From Aplysia californica (taxonomy: Eukaryota > Mollusca > Gastropoda > Aplysiida > Aplysiidae), in assembly GCF_000002075.1 (NCBI RefSeq), contig NW_004797528.1:395340-459339 (forward strand): a stretch of 64,000 bases of DNA, written 5' to 3'. Below the pieces are notes generated by a model. It had not been told where the DNA came from and ran no database searches. It saw nothing but the letters and a program-made list of their open reading frames with translations. Within the stretch, counting starts at the first letter, position 1; the number at the start of each line of letters is the position of its first letter. Below, one piece after another: positions 1 to 29,524 of the stretch. A program made the translations under genes and the position numbers.

Positions 1-485
1 CTCTCTCTCTTTCTCTCTCTCCCACCTACCCCACCCCACCCCTCCCTCCGTTCCCTCCTTTCTCTCCACTTTGCTACGCTAATATATTAGGCTCCTCAAT
101 TTGAATATTTCCACCACCTGTTTAACAGTGCGAAGTTAGAGCACTCGAGACCTTACCTAGTCTCGCTATGAGGATTACTGCGTGTTTTCGAATTCGTTGT
201 TGGTACTTACTGTTTTGGCTAATCTAGTTTTGGTGTTTTGTGATATTTCTTCTTTGGGAAAAGATCTTTCTACTAGATTTCTCTGGTTTTTGGTGTTTGT
301 GTTTGTGACCTTCAGACTGCGGAAGTGGTGTGTGAGTGTTGATGATGATGATGATGATGGCTGCGAAGTTGTCCGATTTGACGGGGAGTCAATTCAGTTG
401 CGCGTTCTGGCCTGTGGCTTCGGCGTTTGTGTGACGGGCGTAGTGTGTGGAGATATTGTGCAGACTTTGTGTGAACAACGAAAGC

Positions 486-518
<33 letters not shown>

Positions 519-581
519 AGCAACAACAACAACAACAACTGCAGCATCAGTACTAGCCATACATTAACAGGGACGACAACG

Positions 582-613
<32 letters not shown>

Positions 614-1517
614 AACAGCAGCAGAACAACAACAACAACAGCAGCAGCAGTAGCATTAGCAACAATAACAGTAATAACAGGAACAACAACAACAACTGCA
701 GTATCAACAGTAGCAATATGTAATCATCTTCAGCAGTAACAACAACCGCAACAATAAACAACAACAACAACAAGAACAACAACAATAACAACAACAACAA
801 CAACAACAACAACAGCAGCAGCAGCAACAACTGCAACAACAGCAGCACCAAAACAACAATAACAACAATAACAACAATAACAACGACCAAACAAACAACC
901 AACCAACTAACCAACCAACCAACCGACCGACCAACCGAGCGTTTAATTTATACAAAATAGAGTCTAAAAGCTAGAATTTAAAGACTAAAATTATATAGCC
1001 AGACCACAGCTGTGTCCAATAGTGTCCATACATAAAAGTCCATACATAAACTGTACATCAAACGTCCATTCACTCACTGTTGGGGACATCGACATCTTTC
1101 AAAACAGTAGTGTTATGAATAAATAAATATAAGCCAATAGTAAATAAGCTTTCCAGTCGGGGAAACGTTTGTTCTTATCTCAGCATGATGCAGTACGAAA
1201 TAATGGGATAATGGAGGCGACAAGTTCACCAAGAAAAGAAAAACGGAGTTAAACGTCTCTTAGATAATAATGAAGTGGGTTTGTTTGTTTATTAGTTTGT
1301 TTGTTTGTTTTTGTTGTTGTTGGTTGTTTGGTTGGGTTGGGGGGGTTGTTTTGGGTTGGGGGGGTGTTGATTGATCTTCTGTTTGTTGGTCCATCTCTTT
1401 AACACAAACAAATGTGTCTGTCTGTGAGTGTGTCTTTCAGGCAGTTCGTGGTTTCACTGCAGAGCAGACCAACAAAGCTCTGATTACCCATAGAAATGTC
1501 TGATTGTGTATGTGCCT
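1..1517. other. Low-complexity region without a recognised gene
   Basis: A CT-rich run opens the window. A unique stretch at about 60-470 follows, then the long CAA/CAG/ATA tract, then AT-rich DNA with GTTT/GGGTT-rich runs near 1280-1370. Open frames here are produced by the triplet repeat (polyQ, polyN or polyL on the two strands). I see no splice-bounded exon. The upstream exons of the gene at 2263-5507 could lie here but I cannot recognise any. Confidence 0.5.
478..870. repeat. CAA/CAG-rich trinucleotide tract
   Basis: About 390 bp of nearly uninterrupted CAA repeats with CAG, ATA and ACG variants. It is followed at 890-935 by an AACCAACC-type repeat. Frames read as polyQ/polyN on the plus strand and polyL/polyV on the minus strand. 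Stops interrupt the plus frames, so I treat it as a microsatellite, not a coding polyQ tract. Confidence 0.85.
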
Positions 1518-1575
1518 GTCGGACAATTCCTGGGTCACCTGACCTGAAGTAGTTGGTTCTGTCCCACATTGTCAA
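1518..1575 (+). pseudogene. Degenerate partial copy of the 2263 exon
   Basis: This stretch resembles the start of the exon at 2263. Both carry a CTGTC(A/G)GACA-TTCC-GGGTC core, then CCTGA/CTGAAG, then a shared TTCTGTCCCACAT / TGCTGTCCCACAT segment. Compared with the exon, this copy has small insertions and an in-frame TAG after the PGSPDLK-like stretch, so it cannot replace the exon. It lies directly before a SINE copy, while the intact exon lies directly after another SINE copy. That suggests a local duplication of exon plus flank. The alignment was done by eye. Confidence 0.5.
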
Positions 1576-1587
1576 AAATGCACACAT

Positions 1588-1772
1588 GGTTGGTTGGCGG
1601 GTGCTCTAATGTGGTTTGCTCCTTTTTTTCCTGTGAAACATCTATTGTCCTTATCTCTTCTTTTTTTTGTGTTACTCTGTTGTAAAATGAAAATCCTTCA
1701 TAATCTTCTACTTGTATATGATAATCTTGTGTTGCAAGTGCAGTAAAACTCCTACTAAATCTTTTTAAAATG
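1588..1772 (+). mobile_element. SINE family A copy (body and tail, no tRNA head)
   Basis: It carries the family hallmarks in order: a GGTTGGCGGGTGCTCT start, a pyrimidine-rich GTTTGCTCCTT segment, an ACATCTAT-GTCCTTATCTC block, a GTTACTCT block, and a 3' end reading TTGTGTTGCAAGTGC-GTAAAACT with a short CTAAA tail. The stretch between GTTACTCT and the tail diverges from other copies. It points with the plus-strand gene. Confidence 0.7.
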
Positions 1773-1827
1773 CAGACATACAAACACGGCTCTGATCACC
1801 TAACCGTCTGTCTGTGTGTGTCAGAGG

Positions 1828-2218
1828 TGGCGTCGGTAGCCTAGTGGTTTGGCTACCGGACTCTTAATTGTAAGATTGCGGGTTCGGGGGTTTGAGCTTC
1901 AGCTCCTTTTCTTGGGAAAGGCACTGTACAAAAATTTCCTACTTGGCTCTGTCCTTTTGGAGGAGGTGGACAATAGACTCGGAGGTCCCGCCTCGTATGT
2001 AACTTAACAGTGTTGATAAAGATGTTAAACTTATACCATGTGGGTGGTTGGCGGGTGCTCTCATGAGGTTTGCTTCTTCTTTCCTATCAGACATCTATCG
2101 TTCTTATCTCCCCTCCTTCTTTTTTATGTTTGTTACTCTCTTGTAACACCTCTAATCTTCTGGCGCTCATATGACCTTTGCAGTTGCGAGCGCCGTTAAA
2201 TGTCTACTAAAACAAAAC
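1828..2218 (+). mobile_element. tRNA-derived SINE with tRNA-like head
   Basis: The element begins with a tRNA-like part at about 1828-1905. A GTAGCCTAGTGGTTTGG stretch matches a pol III A box, and a GGGTTCGGGGGTTTGAGC stretch is a degraded B box about 45 bp later. A central part follows, then the family A body from 2040 with its usual tail at about 2195-2218. It is the only copy in the window that links a tRNA head to the family A body. Either it is the full-length form and the others are 5'-truncated, or a separate SINE lies next to a family A copy. It ends about 44 bp before the acceptor of the 2263 exon. Confidence 0.65.
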
Positions 2219-2262
2219 TTGTGCAATTTCGTCTATTTTTTAAAAAAATTTTTGTCTGTCAG

Positions 2263-5200
2263 ACAGTTCCCGGGTCGTCTGAAGGATCTGATGCTGTCCC
2301 ACATCCTGGTGCTATGCCTCAAGCTGAGCAGCTTCCAGGTCAACTTGAACACGTTACTGGCCGACCTTAACGTTGCAAGAAAGAGGTCAGTACCCTGGGC
2401 TTTCAGTTAAAACCCACTTGTCTGAAAAATGGAAAAGCTGCTATGGCTTGTTCACTTTCGTCTGACCATGGAACAAGTTAAAATGAAATCGCTCTGTTTA
2501 ATATTCTCAGATCTTTGCGTGCGCATGTAAAAGTTGGATGACGAACAGAATCTAAAAACTGATTTATAATGTAAACTAAGGTTCCAACGCGCTTTTTTTA
2601 ACGTGTTAGCCAAAACAGGTAAAAAAAATAACAGAGGATCTTCTGCATACCCCTTAAGCATTGAAAAGTTTATATGTTTTCCTCAGCACTACTCTTTAAT
2701 ACAAACTTAAGTCCACCAGATGGGGTAGTAGTTTTCAAGACTCCTGTGGAGACGTCTAGACAGCCGTGGGAGGAAATCTACAAGCTAACACTGAAATGTG
2801 GGAGCAAGGGTGGTGTCGTCTCAAAATGAGCAATTTGTAGGCAAGGTTACTATAAGTCATTCATTTTATTAGGTACCAGAAACTAAATTTTCAAACTAAC
2901 TGTATGCCAAATGTATCTGTTCCATTTGAAAGGCCTATATCCGCTGAGCATTTTGGTACCATTCTTTAACCTCTCCGTCAATTTTTAAGAAAGTTGTAGT
3001 TGTTTAAAATTTGATCAAATTTGTTAAAGTCAGTCACTGGCTGCAACCCCATGTTTGACAGACAATAAAAAAAGTACCAAGTGCACTAAACATCTCCACA
3101 TTAACAGAGTACAATCACTATAACAAATATATGGAGCCTAATTTTTTTCAAGACTGAGATCTTTACAAATCAGTATTTTATCGCCTCAAACACGATGATC
3201 TGTCGTTATTTCGACAAAAACACTGAGCGTTGACCCGGCGGCGCGCACCGGCCCCTGCGGCGAGCGAGTCGGCTCTATACTGTAGTGTACCCCGCGTGCG
3301 GGGTCACATGCTTTCCGAGTCTCGCGGAAGGATTGATGAAAAATAATTCCAAGTTAATAACTTTATTCTAATAGAAAATGAACTGATCTTTTAATTGATA
3401 CCAGTTATAAGTCGGTATTATACATATTTTGTGTAAAAAGGGATCTTTAAACATTTTGACCGTATTTTTAAAAGCTTTCTATAAAGACGCCAAAGGCTTA
3501 ACTTATATCACGGGAAAGCCCGTTTAAAGCTCTGTAGTTCTCCGCCAATGAAAAGACGGTATTTAATCATCCCTCGTTCCGCGAAGCATTTGAATGCACG
3601 CGTGTCAATTTTTCAACCGGCCGACCTCGCATTCCGACCGCGAGGGGCTTCGCTTTCGTCGGCGATTCTCCAGCTCCTAATAATCGGACATATAAACAAC
3701 TTACACCATTGTAACGAGGAAAAGCTGAACTTTTACAAGGTGTACGGCATTTGGTGTTTTACAGCGAAAGAGCAAAGAAACAGCGATCGGAATTACCCCG
3801 ATTTTACCGATACCACGCGGTCGGAAGGCTGCGAATGCCCGCGAGGCTGTGTTTACGCTACCTAATTTTATTGATCCTGTGTTTACATCCAAAGAGCTGT
3901 TTTTAACCTAAACTTACATTACCTTGCTCCAGGTGGGATCACATCAAACTGTGAACTTTTCCCTGCCCATTGCAGCAGTTTTCTCTATTCCCGAATTTCC
4001 GAGACAGGCAATTTTAATTGGTGTAGTCACAATGTAATGGTGCTTAGCGAAAAAGGCGGGGGAACTCGGTCAGAGATGGAAAGCTATAAATTTGCGACAG
4101 GTAAACTGGAGGGGCAACTGGATAAGCATAGGTCTTGAGACTTACGAGTGGATAATAAGTGAAAATGGCACACCTTCTGCCACTATGCTCTATGATAGGT
4201 CAAGGTTAACCAGTCTTTGCTCGCCATATGTCATAAACCCACCCAGGGGTCAAGTCAGTTCATTTTAGAGGGGAGGGAGACCATTTTACCTATTGTGAGG
4301 CTTCACATGAGTCACCATAGATTCTTTCCCTGGGTTCGTCGGCTAAGATCCCGCATTTTCCTTGCTCCCAAGCACCGGGATCTTAGGCGGAGACTACTGT
4401 ACAAACTTGGCACGTCTATTTGCATAGGGCTAAAATCCTTAAAGTAACTTTTTGTCAGCTCGTCTCACAAATATTCTTTGCTTCCTCTTGGGATATTACA
4501 GTACATTTAATACAGTGAAACACTGATATAAAGAATATGCCTGGGCAGTAAAAATAGTTCTTTATTTCAGTCAACATTCACACACAAACTACTTTTTCTC
4601 ACATAGTCCTTTTCAGTCACTGATATAAAGATATATGCCTGGGCAGTAAAAATAGTTCTTTATTTCAGTCAACATTCACACACAAACTACTTTTTCTCAC
4701 ATAGTCCTTTTCAGTCATAGTAGTAATAGGTATAGTATACAGGGTACATGTACAGTAATATTTCTTCCCAAGAGAATGAAAAAAGGGAGTTATATATGTT
4801 TGCTGCTTCTCCGTTTCTCCTTTTTGGCTGTCCCCAAAAATTTTTTTAAAAAGTGCTCCCCCTATTGACTACGAAATATTTTCAATTTCTCCTCACTTTG
4901 CTTTGCCTCCGCAAAGCTCACTCTTACAGTTATCTGCTCATGGTCTTCAGTTTGTTTGAGAAGTAGAAGCTTCCTTCACTTACTCCACAATTTCGGCATT
5001 GAAAAGCACTGCTGATGTTTGCACATTTAGTGTCTATGTCTGTGAAGGCAGACTCGCGTGGCAGTTGGGCAACTCTTGGTTTGGTCAACTCATAGAGGTG
5101 GGCTGGTTCATTACTTCAGTCGTAAATATGAAGGAAAAAAGACTTGTTGGGCTAGAAATTTGGTTCGCTACAGCCTTCAGTTGTTTATCGTATGACCATT

Positions 5201-5507
5201 AATGCGTCAAAATATGATTGACACAAAGACAAGAGAGAAAAAAAAACAGGGTAAAGAAATGTGTTCTTTATTTCCGTCAGTTCTTTACACGTGTATTCTT
5301 TATAGGTGTGCTCTACTGTATTATTGTCTGACTGTTGTGTCCTCTCTCTCCAGACTGATCACCCACAGCACAATCCTAGGCTGTACTGTGAAAAGTGCCA
5401 AAAACCCTGCCGGTGCGATGGAGGGTATGAGCTACATCGCCTCTCTCAGCATCCCACTTAAGTTTCCCGAACTGAAGATGCACTCGAAGAAGTCACGCTT
5501 TATGTAA
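2263..5507 (+). CDS. POLR1E: C-terminal exons of a probable RNA polymerase I subunit RPA49 (POLR1E-like)
   Basis: Two coding exons are visible: 2263-2385 (acceptor TCTGTCAG, donor AG|GTCAGT) and 5354-5507 (acceptor CTCTCTCCAG, stop TAA at 5505-5507). The exon ends share a split Arg codon, so the frame is kept: NVARK-R-LITHSTILGC. The visible part is about 92 residues. It has a helical segment (LMLSHILVLCLKLSSFQVNL), a winged-helix-like stretch ending in LGCTV, then LSIPLKFPELK and a basic tail (KMHSKKSRFM). I recall this order, leucine-rich helix, LGC-V, hydrophobic PL-FP strand and basic end, from the A49/PAF53 C-terminus. RPA49 helps RNA polymerase I start and elongate rRNA transcripts in the nucleolus. 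The assignment rests on remembered family features, not a search. The 5' exons are not recognised in the window. The 2.97 kb intron holds an inverted ~1 kb element and a recent tandem duplication. Confidence 0.5.
2873..3866 (+). mobile_element. ~1 kb dispersed element, copy 1 (opposed copy at 37.6 kb)
   Basis: Almost the whole stretch matches the reverse complement of 37625-38632. Shared landmarks include the GACCCGGCGG region, GGAAGGATTGATGAAAAATAATT, and the CGTGTCAATTTTT-ACCGGCCGACC stretch. It contains a CpG-rich core that stands out in the AT-rich intron. I see no long coding frame shared by both copies. The ends are set by loss of similarity; a short TTAGGTA match between the two ends could be a terminal repeat. 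The superfamily is not known. Confidence 0.7.
4340..4399 (+). mobile_element. Solo terminal repeat of the CAGTAGTCTCC MITE family
   Basis: The right edge reads TTAGGCGGAGACTACTG followed by TA. This is the same terminal inverted repeat as the full element at 61757-62661. A small GATCCCG/CGGGATC hairpin lies just inside. I could not find the matching left end, so only a remnant is called. Confidence 0.55.
4521..4716. repeat. Recent ~98-bp tandem duplication
   Basis: Two head-to-tail units (4521-4618 and 4619-4716), each starting CACTGATATAAAGA and ending CCTTTTCAGT. They differ at only one or two positions. The near identity points to a recent local duplication inside the intron of the RPA49-like gene. 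Confidence 0.9.
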
Positions 5508-5536
5508 CCTGCCTGATTATGATGAATGTCTGTTGA

Positions 5537-5674
5537 AATAAAATGTAGCCTACTTTTGTAATGGGGGAAAATGTTGAGAGAGATGGTTGTTTGAAGTATG
5601 TCTTCCATGTGCATGTAAAGTAACTGTGGGCATGGTTGTTGATTCTTGTTGCTGAATGCAAGAATTATAATAAA
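5537..5674 (+). terminator. Polyadenylation signals of the RPA49-like gene
   Basis: AATAAA occurs at 5537-5542, 30 bp after the stop codon, and again at 5669-5674. Either could direct 3' end formation. The second, followed by a GT-rich stretch, gives a 3' UTR of about 180 bp. Confidence 0.55.
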
Positions 5675-5791
5675 GAGTAGAAATTAAATTGTTGAGAAAA
5701 GCGTGCTTTTTTTTGTGTTGCTTTTTTTAAGTTAGTTTGTGTTGAGGGGGGGGGGGGATGGTTCTGTAAGGCCAAGCAGGTAACACTCGGG

Positions 5792-5880
5792 TAGTATAGA
5801 CTGTGAAGTGCATAGAGCTTGCTGTTGAGCGGGGATTTGCACTGTACAAATGCTATCGATTTATCTATAATCATTATATA
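5792..5880 (+). repeat. Dispersed 'GCATAGAGCTTGCTGTTG' element
   Basis: Matches copies at 13293-13412 (opposite strand), 40818-40935 and 44000-44080. They share AGTGCATAGAGCTTGCTGTTG, then CGGG-ATTTGC, then TACAAATGCTATC. In the other copies an ATT microsatellite follows, and here a short ATC/ATT-rich end. It behaves like a SINE or LINE tail with an (ATT)n end. Confidence 0.7.
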
Positions 5881-5921
5881 CCGTGGAGTTTGCTGAAACC
5901 AAAATCTGCAGGACTGTATGT

Positions 5922-6040
5922 TTGAGTAAAGAGAAGCACATCAACACAACCATGATCGTTCAGTGCGAGGAAAAATTAAGACAAGAGGGAAAGTAAAGAA
6001 GGACCTACCAGTGGCGCCCTACACCCACCGCTGCGGGACC
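5922..6040 (-). mobile_element. SINE family A, second subfamily
   Basis: In plus-strand reading it starts TGTTTGAGTAAAGAGAAGCA and ends CCTACCAGTGGCGCCC-ACCC. Its reverse complement has the same plan as family A: GGGTGGTTGG-GGGTGC at the start, and GCACTNAATGACC-TTGTGTTG near the 3' end. It lies between the convergent RPA49-like and RPN2 genes. Confidence 0.65.
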
Positions 6041-6123
6041 ATGTTTTTTAAGTTTAATGCCTTCGTTGTAGACACAAACAAGAGGACTTCAATCCCTTCA
6101 TGGTATTTTATCTTTATCAAGTA

Positions 6124-6581
6124 CAGTGGAAACCATAATATTACAGGCCCGGTAATAACAGGGATTTTTTAAATCCCCGTTTTTTCCTACTCTTTGTCTT
6201 TATTAAAAGTTATCGGCAATAACAGGGCCTCATCGCAGCCCAACCGGTTATAGCAGGGACAAAGGCTCGTTACAATGTGTAAAAAGTAAGAGAGAGAGAG
6301 AGAGAGAGTAGCGCAGTGATGGAGCAAGCCCACGCAAGCCATGCAACTGCAAGCACACGCAGCATGTGAAGCGAGAGAGGGCTGCGGTGTGCTGCAGACC
6401 TCGATCTAGCCAGAAACCTAGCAACACAGGCGCGTAATGTGTCACCAACGATGTCAAGCGCACAAGAAAATGCCTTTCAATTAACAAAAAAATACTAAAT
6501 AATCCAGGCTGTTGACGAAAAGCAAGCTCCACAGGACATTTTCTCTACTCCCACCATCCCTGTTATATCAGGTTTCCACTG
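6124..6581. mobile_element. MITE with CAGTGGAAACC terminal repeats
   Basis: The left end is CAGTGGAAACCATAATATTA and the right end CTGATATAACAGG-type, closing GGTTTCCACTG. The inner ends share ACAGGGA. A TA precedes the left end, while the right flank is TG, so the duplication has decayed or is not TA. It is about 458 bp with no transposase frame. TIRs beginning CAGTGGAA with TA flanks are typical of pogo/mariner-type MITEs. Confidence 0.7.
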
Positions 6582-6919
6582 TGTGTCTTTGTTATTTGGC
6601 CACTTTTAAGCATGGGGGGGCAATCCCGAAAAATGCTTTTTTGAAAAAAATGAAACGTAAAAGTTTTTGGACCCTTGTTCAGTTTCTTTAAATGGCAAGG
6701 AGAGTTTTCTCTATAACCAAACAAATATACACACCAATGAAACCAAACTAGGTCAAGACGTCTGGAAAAGCCCTGAAATGCGGGTATTAAGCCAGCTTGT
6801 CCTTAAAAGCGACCATTTTGCTCCTGCGTAGTGTCCCACATTACTGGGTTACAGTGGGTTGTTGGCAACATGATCGCCATTGCCTAGTGGGACTTTTTTA
6901 GGTGGAGATATACATGTTT

Positions 6920-7062
6920 CAAAGCACTTGCAACACAATAAGGTCATATAATAAAAGGACCAAAGATTAGAAATGTTACAAGAGAGTAAGAAACACACAA
7001 AAAAGAGATGACAGATGTTTGATAGGAAAGGAGGAGGAGCATGCATCCTCCAACCACCCATG
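6920..7062 (-). mobile_element. SINE family A copy
   Basis: Read on the minus strand it shows the CTCC/GGTGCATGC-variant start, the CTATCAAACATCTGTCATCTC block, GTTACTCTCTTGTAACATTTCTAATC, and the ATATGACCTTATTGTGTTGC tail. It lies just downstream of the RPN2 3' end, in the RPN2 direction. Confidence 0.75.
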
Positions 7063-7329
7063 AATGATTTCTGGTGCAAGTACATTTTAAAGGCTTTGGC
7101 CCCAAGCAGTTAATTTACAAGGTGTAAGGCAGATTCAGGACACCCATAGATTCAAACCCCAAGTCTTCAGGCAATGGCCAAATAGTTCACCAACGAGGCC
7201 TCATCGCATTGTAACAATGGGGGGGGGGGGGGGGGTGTACAAGAAGGAGAAAATGTGATAACACTAACACACTACTCTCAGCTCTGTCTTTCTCTAGACT
7301 TTATTTAAAAAAAGAAAAAATCACGACAA

Positions 7330-8811
7330 CAATTTGGAATTTAAATAATTTTTATTTATTGTTATTAACAATTAACATTCTAAACACAATAACGATTAAA
7401 AGACACATACCTTTTTCTTACACATGAAAAGCTTTATGTAATGGAAAGGACACAGGCATATCACTCACTTCGGTGAACACACAAACAAACAAACAAACAA
7501 CTCCACACAGAAATGTAAGTGTGTGTAGTGCAATACAATGGCCATACGTGGAACAAAATTTTTAAAAACAACAAAAATACATATAAAAAAACAAAACAAA
7601 AAAACTTGCGGTAGCAAAAACCATTCAGATCCCAGCAGTGGCTTTCCCCCCCCCCCCCCCCAGAGAGGTCCAGGTCTTCATACACGACGCATCAATTCAC
7701 AAGAAAAACGAAATACAAGTATACACAGCCATTCACGCACATGACAGCACCCTTCTCAGAAAAAGTACTCTCGACAGTCAGCTCTCATCTTCCAAATGTC
7801 TTCCTTTTGAAATGTACATCGATATGTAAACAGGCTAACACTAACAAGCAATAGACACAAGGATTGAAATATAATGCAATTTTTCAAACAAAAAGTTGCA
7901 CCACATTCCAGTTAAAAGATCAAACGTTTCTCCACAGAGAATATCTCCATTAAAAGATCAAGTTAACACCCATTTAAAATACTGTTTCAAATTTTTGTGA
8001 TGTATTGGATGAAAGTGGAAAATACTCCTACCCTGTGTTTATGATGAAGGAACAATCACCTACTAAAGCTTATACCATCTTGGTCTGAATACATTGTCAT
8101 ACATACCCAAACACGCAATAATAAACAAACCGCAAACATTCTCTCAAACCAAAAACAGAAAAGAAAACAGGACAGTAGTGTGATGATATAACATTTTTTC
8201 CCACATTTCTAAGTAGATGTAGACCAGTTTTTTCCAAGACAAGGGTTCACGATGATGCTGCACATAAAGTGCACACCAATCCACAAATAAACATGGCTTG
8301 ATCTGCCGCTTTTCATTTTAAAAAGAAAAAGAAAAGATATCTGACAGCTGTGGGGGTAGGCGCAACCTTATTCAATTGCTGGAGTCGTAAAATATGCCAA
8401 CATTAAAATTTTGACAATGTAAGCTAAAACATTTTTCTATGCCAAAATTTTGAAAGAAGACAAAAATGGCACCTTTTTCACAAAGCCCTTTCTATCACAA
8501 TTCATTTAGAAAACCTCAAAAAATATTTTAAAAATAATTCAACAATGCGGCAGGCAAGTCCAAGTATGTATGTATGTAAAAAGAGAAATCAGACCCATTC
8601 TCACAGAGCCACTGACATACCAAAAAAAAAAATTAGACCCATCTCTGATCCCATCAGTGGTAGCAAGTCATCAGTCACCACCACAGCTCAGAGAGCCGAG
8701 ACTCCAGTCTCCCATCCCCCACACACTTTCTGGTTGGTCACTGCTGGTGGACCTGTGCTGGTTTCCACACCTGGAACTGTCACATTCAGCTAACAATTCG
8801 CAACTGAACAC
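7330..8811 (-). other. Likely 3' UTR of RPN2
   Basis: This follows the RPN2 stop codon (8814-8812) and ends at the AATAAA pair. It is A/T-rich, holds one 16-base poly(C) run, and shows no splice-bounded exon on either strand. The extent is inferred from the signal, not from transcript data. Confidence 0.5.
7351..7360 (-). terminator. RPN2 polyadenylation signal
   Basis: The minus strand reads AATAAATAAA here, giving two overlapping AATAAA signals. Cleavage would fall near 7330. The 3' UTR would then run from 8811 to about 7330, nearly 1.5 kb. It contains a poly(C) tract at 7646-7661 and no other feature I can name. Confidence 0.6.
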
Positions 8812-26916
<18,105 letters not shown>

Positions 26917-27000
26917 GTTTATTGACGTTGGAAATGGACGATATTCAGGTTGGGGTTGCCGCAAGGAAACCGGCGAAATTAATATAAGAAAGGCAGCCAA
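26917..27000 (-). promoter_or_regulatory. RPN2 5' UTR and promoter-proximal region (inferred)
   Basis: This lies directly upstream of the RPN2 ATG. The minus strand carries a GCCGGTTTCC stretch and the sequence TCAATAAACATGGCG around the start. No TATA box is evident. The role is inferred from position only. Confidence 0.35.
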
Positions 27001-29524
27001 ATATTTTTCAATTTAACCAAACGTTAGAATATCCCATATCTTTATCTAGTAGACAAATGCTTACAAAATATGCCATGTTATTAAAAAACAAACATATCAC
27101 AAAGCTGTAATCTAAATACAACTTTCATTCCCCTCGTTGTGTTTATTTGATAGATTAAAATTCTCTGCCAAAATTCATTATGGTCATTTTCTCTGGAAAC
27201 ACATGTCAATCACAGTGTGACACGTTCGTTGTGACTTCTCTTGTGGAGAAAGTTTATTATCAGTCTCCAGATAGCGTTCTTTTTAAGGGATACCTCAATT
27301 TCAATATCCCTTCCAAATACATGTACACGTACATTTTTCATGTCCTAATTACCGACTGACGTAAACGGTGGTCGGTCGATTATCATGGATCTTCTATCTT
27401 TTATCAGCTCTGAGTCTGGGCCTATCAATTTGTTACACAATTTGTATCCGTCAAAGCTGATTGTTCAAAGGTGTTTGTAAGTCTAAACGAAGGAATGCAT
27501 AATATGTATTTTTAAAAAAATTTTAAAAAAAGGTCTATACCTGTCCCCGCGGTTTTATGCACAAAAAAAACCTCTGAAATTATGCAACCTGAGCCCAAAA
27601 ATGTGAAATTAGACGATTCTGTTAATTTTAACAAAGAATAATAAAGTTAAAGGAAAATAATCAGAAATTATGCACCAAAAAAATGGTCAAATTTTGCTAT
27701 GCGGGGTGCATAAAACCACAGGGACAGCTATGTACACTTGAGCCCCCAATCTTAAAATAAATTAAAAGCGCCATTCGTTATTATTATTTATATTAATATT
27801 ATTATTGTTGTTATTATTATTATTATCATCATCATCATCATAATCATCATCATCATCATAATTATTATTATCATCATTATGATTATCATTATTATATAAT
27901 AAAGTATTATTATTGTTGTTGATGTTGCTGTTGCCGTTTGGTTCAGTCTTATCGGAGCATGGTGGACTGTAAATCTGACAAAAAATGATCAGATTGCATT
28001 CGAATAATACAGATAACACAGAATTCATGCATGTTCGTTATGCATAGCCTTACTTTATGACCCTCTGCCAAAACGCAAAAGGTCATTAAATATATATATA
28101 GTCTGAAATGGTATACAGAGATGCAACAAATAATAACTTTTTTTTTCTCCAAATCACAACGCAATTTAAACGTGGATTACATTAGACGTAAAGTAATTTA
28201 AAAGTAAAATAAAGAATTGCAAGATTCACACGACTCTCTTTTTAGTGGCCTGGGTGGCAGTATGTTCTGTAGGCCTACATGCTGTACTCGAAACCAGATT
28301 GTTTGAACCCGTTTGCGAACCCTTTAGTAAAGGGATTTTACATTATATTTGCCTCACCCTACACGCGTGGAGAAGGATACATGACATGATAACAGTCAGT
28401 GAAAGATCCTATCATACTAGTCTAGTGCTTCAGGGCTCGTAAAAGAGCAGCTTGCAGGGTTGCTTTATTTCCAAGAAGCTGAGATCTCGAATGTTCAGGA
28501 TAATTGACAAGGTTTGCCATGGTAATAATGCATTGTAAAATACGCGGGGAATTAGCGAACGCTCTTTAATAGCTTGAATGATTTCTATCAACACATCTAC
28601 ATTATCAATCATTATCATTAAAGAATACATGAATTATAGAGCAAGCTATCAAGTAGGATAAACCACGAGACAGACTCATGTAAGCATAAAACATCATAGA
28701 TATCTAAATATTGTTCACTGGTCAAGGGGTTGTTGTGGGGGGTTTTTTGTGACCGTTTTTTTGTTGTTGTTTTTTTTTTGTTGTTGTTTTTTGTGGGGTG
28801 GTGTTTTGTTTTTGTTTTTTGCTGTGGTTTGTTTTGTTGTTGTTTGTTTGTTTGTTTGTTTGTTTGGGGGGTGCGTGCTCTACTTTTATCCGATTTGTCC
28901 GTTAATTAATTTCGTTTTTTGCGTGCACGTTTTGGATTTTAAGATTTGTGTCGCCTGATGGCATTAAATGTACACTGTCTGGGGTGCTTGTAAGTGTATA
29001 ATATACTAGTATACCGCCATACTCATTCTTTTTTTATGTTCATATGAACTCTAGGGGGTATCTCATTTCAATGCCAAAACCAATGAAGTCAGAGCGTCGT
29101 TGATGCCGACCCACGCCAGCGCTACATTATTTCAGGGTTACAGTACATTTGAATACCGAAAAAGAGTTAATAATTAAGGTATAGAAATCAGATTCAGTGT
29201 CTCAAACGGTAACAGTCTCCCAAAAATTGAATATAGATCTATTTTGTTTGCACAAATAATATCTAAATGTATTTCACTTTAAAAACGGTACTTAGGCTTT
29301 ATGTTTCTTCGTTATATTTAACTTAACGTTCAACGTATATTATGTTCTAACCCTCACCAAAGCCTCTCTGATGTACAACGTACGGAAATGGCATCTTTAT
29401 CGATCAGTAAGGGAACCCCATTTCTCGTCAATGCAAGACACAGATTCAAAATAATTTTGACTGTTGATAAGCGCGAAGGAAAAACAACAGTGGAGTTGAA
29501 ATAATGATGCTGCAGTAGTTTTAC

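Noticed and set aside
182-955. Open frames with polyQ/polyN and polyL stretches
   Set aside because: They arise from the CAA/CAG tract; both strands and all frames are open, and the start part has no homology I recognise.
1828-1905. True tRNA gene
   Set aside because: Only the A box is good; the B box is altered, the cloverleaf does not close and SINE sequence follows.
3548-3865. Plus-strand 105-residue frame as a gene
   Set aside because: It is in the ~1 kb dispersed element; the matching frame is not kept in the copy at 37.6 kb.
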